Source of the DNA: Delia radicum
Taxonomy: Eukaryota; Arthropoda; Insecta; Diptera; Anthomyiidae
NCBI GenBank assembly: GCA_021234595.1
Contig: CM037854.1
Span: forward strand, 214,343,874 to 214,407,873
Length of the DNA: 64,000 bases
Direction of reading: 5' to 3'
Shown here: one piece after another, positions 63,101-64,000 of the stretch
Numbering within the stretch: position 1 is the first letter of the stretch
How the letters are laid out: each line of letters starts with the position of its first letter
Notes under the pieces: generated by a model
Databases searched by the model: none
What the model was told of the DNA's origin: nothing
The model's input: the letters and a program-made list of their open reading frames with translations, nothing else
Made by a program: the position numbers and the translations under genes

Positions 63101-64000
63101 TACTCTGCGGGAAACGAAGGGTCGATTGATCTAAGTGACGAAATCTGTGATATATGTTTTGCGGGCACGTCACGAAACTGGTGAAACCAAAATTGTGGTG
63201 CACCAAAAAGTGTTAATTTTGGTGAAATGAGCAATCACGTGACATAGTTATGGTGACAAAACATTCACTGGTTGCCACCAGATATATCATGCAACTGGAG
63301 AAAAAGTAACATAACATCAAAGTGTACTGAAGCAACTAGTGCCGTTGTAGTTGAAGTTATTACTGGTCATTGAACTGGTTCAACACCGTTAGCAGTGGAT
63401 GAAAACATGGCAATTAGTGCCAAAGGATTCAGTCCCTTGACAGCTACACAGCAGACATAACACTGAAGGAATTTTATCTGTACCGACTATGTGACAGTAG
63501 AAATGAAGACGTAACTGGTTTAAAAGTAACTGAACACGGAACTGTGACCAGGGCTGCCAGATATAGTGATTTCTCGCCAAACGTCGCGATCTTTTTTGTT
63601 GGGTATAGACAAAATAAGCTAATTATAAAATTGATTTTTGTTGTGCCTTTTTTAAGGTTTTTTTTAACAGGGGCTAAGACACACTGTTTTGGAAAAGTGC
63701 AGTGATTGGTGCATAATACCACATACGCTGAATAAAAAGTGACAGGTTACTTGCTAATTACTTTTTGCATGAACGGCAAAATACACCCCTTAGACCAGTG
63801 CAGTGGTACGTCTCAAAACTATTTCAGTCAAACTACCCCTACAGAACACATTGCGCTTAATATGTGACTAGTTTTCCTTCAAAAATTGTTCTCCAGTTCT
63901 AAGATACGTACACCTACACCAGTCACGTGATAATTTTAATTCCCACTGGTTCTGCTGCATATCACATAAATCTTAAAATGGTCATACTTTGACACTACCT
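63101..64000 (+). mobile_element. ATCCCTGCGGG-type element (family I), copy 2, cut by window edge
   Basis: It matches 37551 onward: CTGCGGGAAACGAAGGGTCG, CCAAAATTGTGGTGCACC, GCAATCACGTGAC, GTGACAAAACATTCACTGG, GAAAACATGGCAATTAGT and ATTTCTCGCCA. Then, after a block absent here, it has AATTGATTTTTGTTGTGCC, CACATTGCGCTTAATATGTG and CACTGGTTCTGCTGCATATC. It leaves the window before the right TIR. Overlapping minus frames at 63389-63722 are not supported. Confidence 0.75.

Noticed and set aside
1..64000. Prokaryotic features such as CRISPR arrays, operons or Shine-Dalgarno sites
   Set aside because: The window is eukaryotic repeat DNA; the repeated words are MITE ends and subterminal motifs without regular spacers.

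Overview
This window looks like a stretch of strongly AT-rich, repeat-packed nuclear DNA from an insect, most probably a higher fly (Diptera). The pointers are the element types (LOA-like and other non-LTR retrotransposons, mariner/Tc1 derivatives, many TA-flanked MITEs), a degenerate ING-type PHD finger, and dispersed motifs often seen in fly non-coding DNA. The species assignment is inference. I find no convincing intact host gene, no functional tRNA or rRNA gene, no CRISPR array, no prokaryotic features and no recognisable LTR retrotransposon. Two runs of exactly 100 N (12129-12228 and 48468-48567) are assembly gaps. Repeat family letters below are my own labels.

Layout. 0-5 kb: a tRNA-like SINE end, two inverted copies of a long-TIR foldback element (family A) and AT-rich CATATATG tracts. 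5-12 kb: MITE family B, a 3' LINE fragment with poly(A), and a four-deep nest of elements at 9557-11604 whose second layer has a 9-bp target duplication. 12-20 kb: a gap, a repeat with a short conserved reading frame, mariner-derived MITE copy 1, a tRNA-headed retroposon, a SINE, and a 1.0-kb Tc1-like element whose empty site is preserved in a paralogous repeat near 25.5 kb. 20-28 kb: MITE families G and B, mariner MITE copy 2, a hairpin retroposon candidate and a broken ING PHD-finger sequence. 28-37 kb: family D elements, family E, and remnants of a hAT-like transposase and of a second transposase-like ORF.

37-48 kb: a 1.6-kb ATCCCTGCGGG-ended element, more families E, C, B and D, a LINE inserted in a small tandem array, and a TTTCGTAA-rich element with a long hairpin. 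48-58 kb: a degenerate LOA-like LINE with reverse transcriptase and RNase H, a palindromic MITE, an RTE-like LINE, another LINE 3' end, and mariner MITE copy 3. 58-64 kb: a CCCAGCA MITE, a family D element that contains another family D element plus further insertions, and a second copy of the ATCCCTGCGGG-type element running off the window.

The sequences do not form a pathway. Their main value is as a record of insertion order: several nests carry their own empty-site control within the window. Three points may be biologically new: the captured ING fragment, a reading-frame remnant shared by family D copies, and a protein-like block shared by the 13.7-kb and 20.2-kb repeats.
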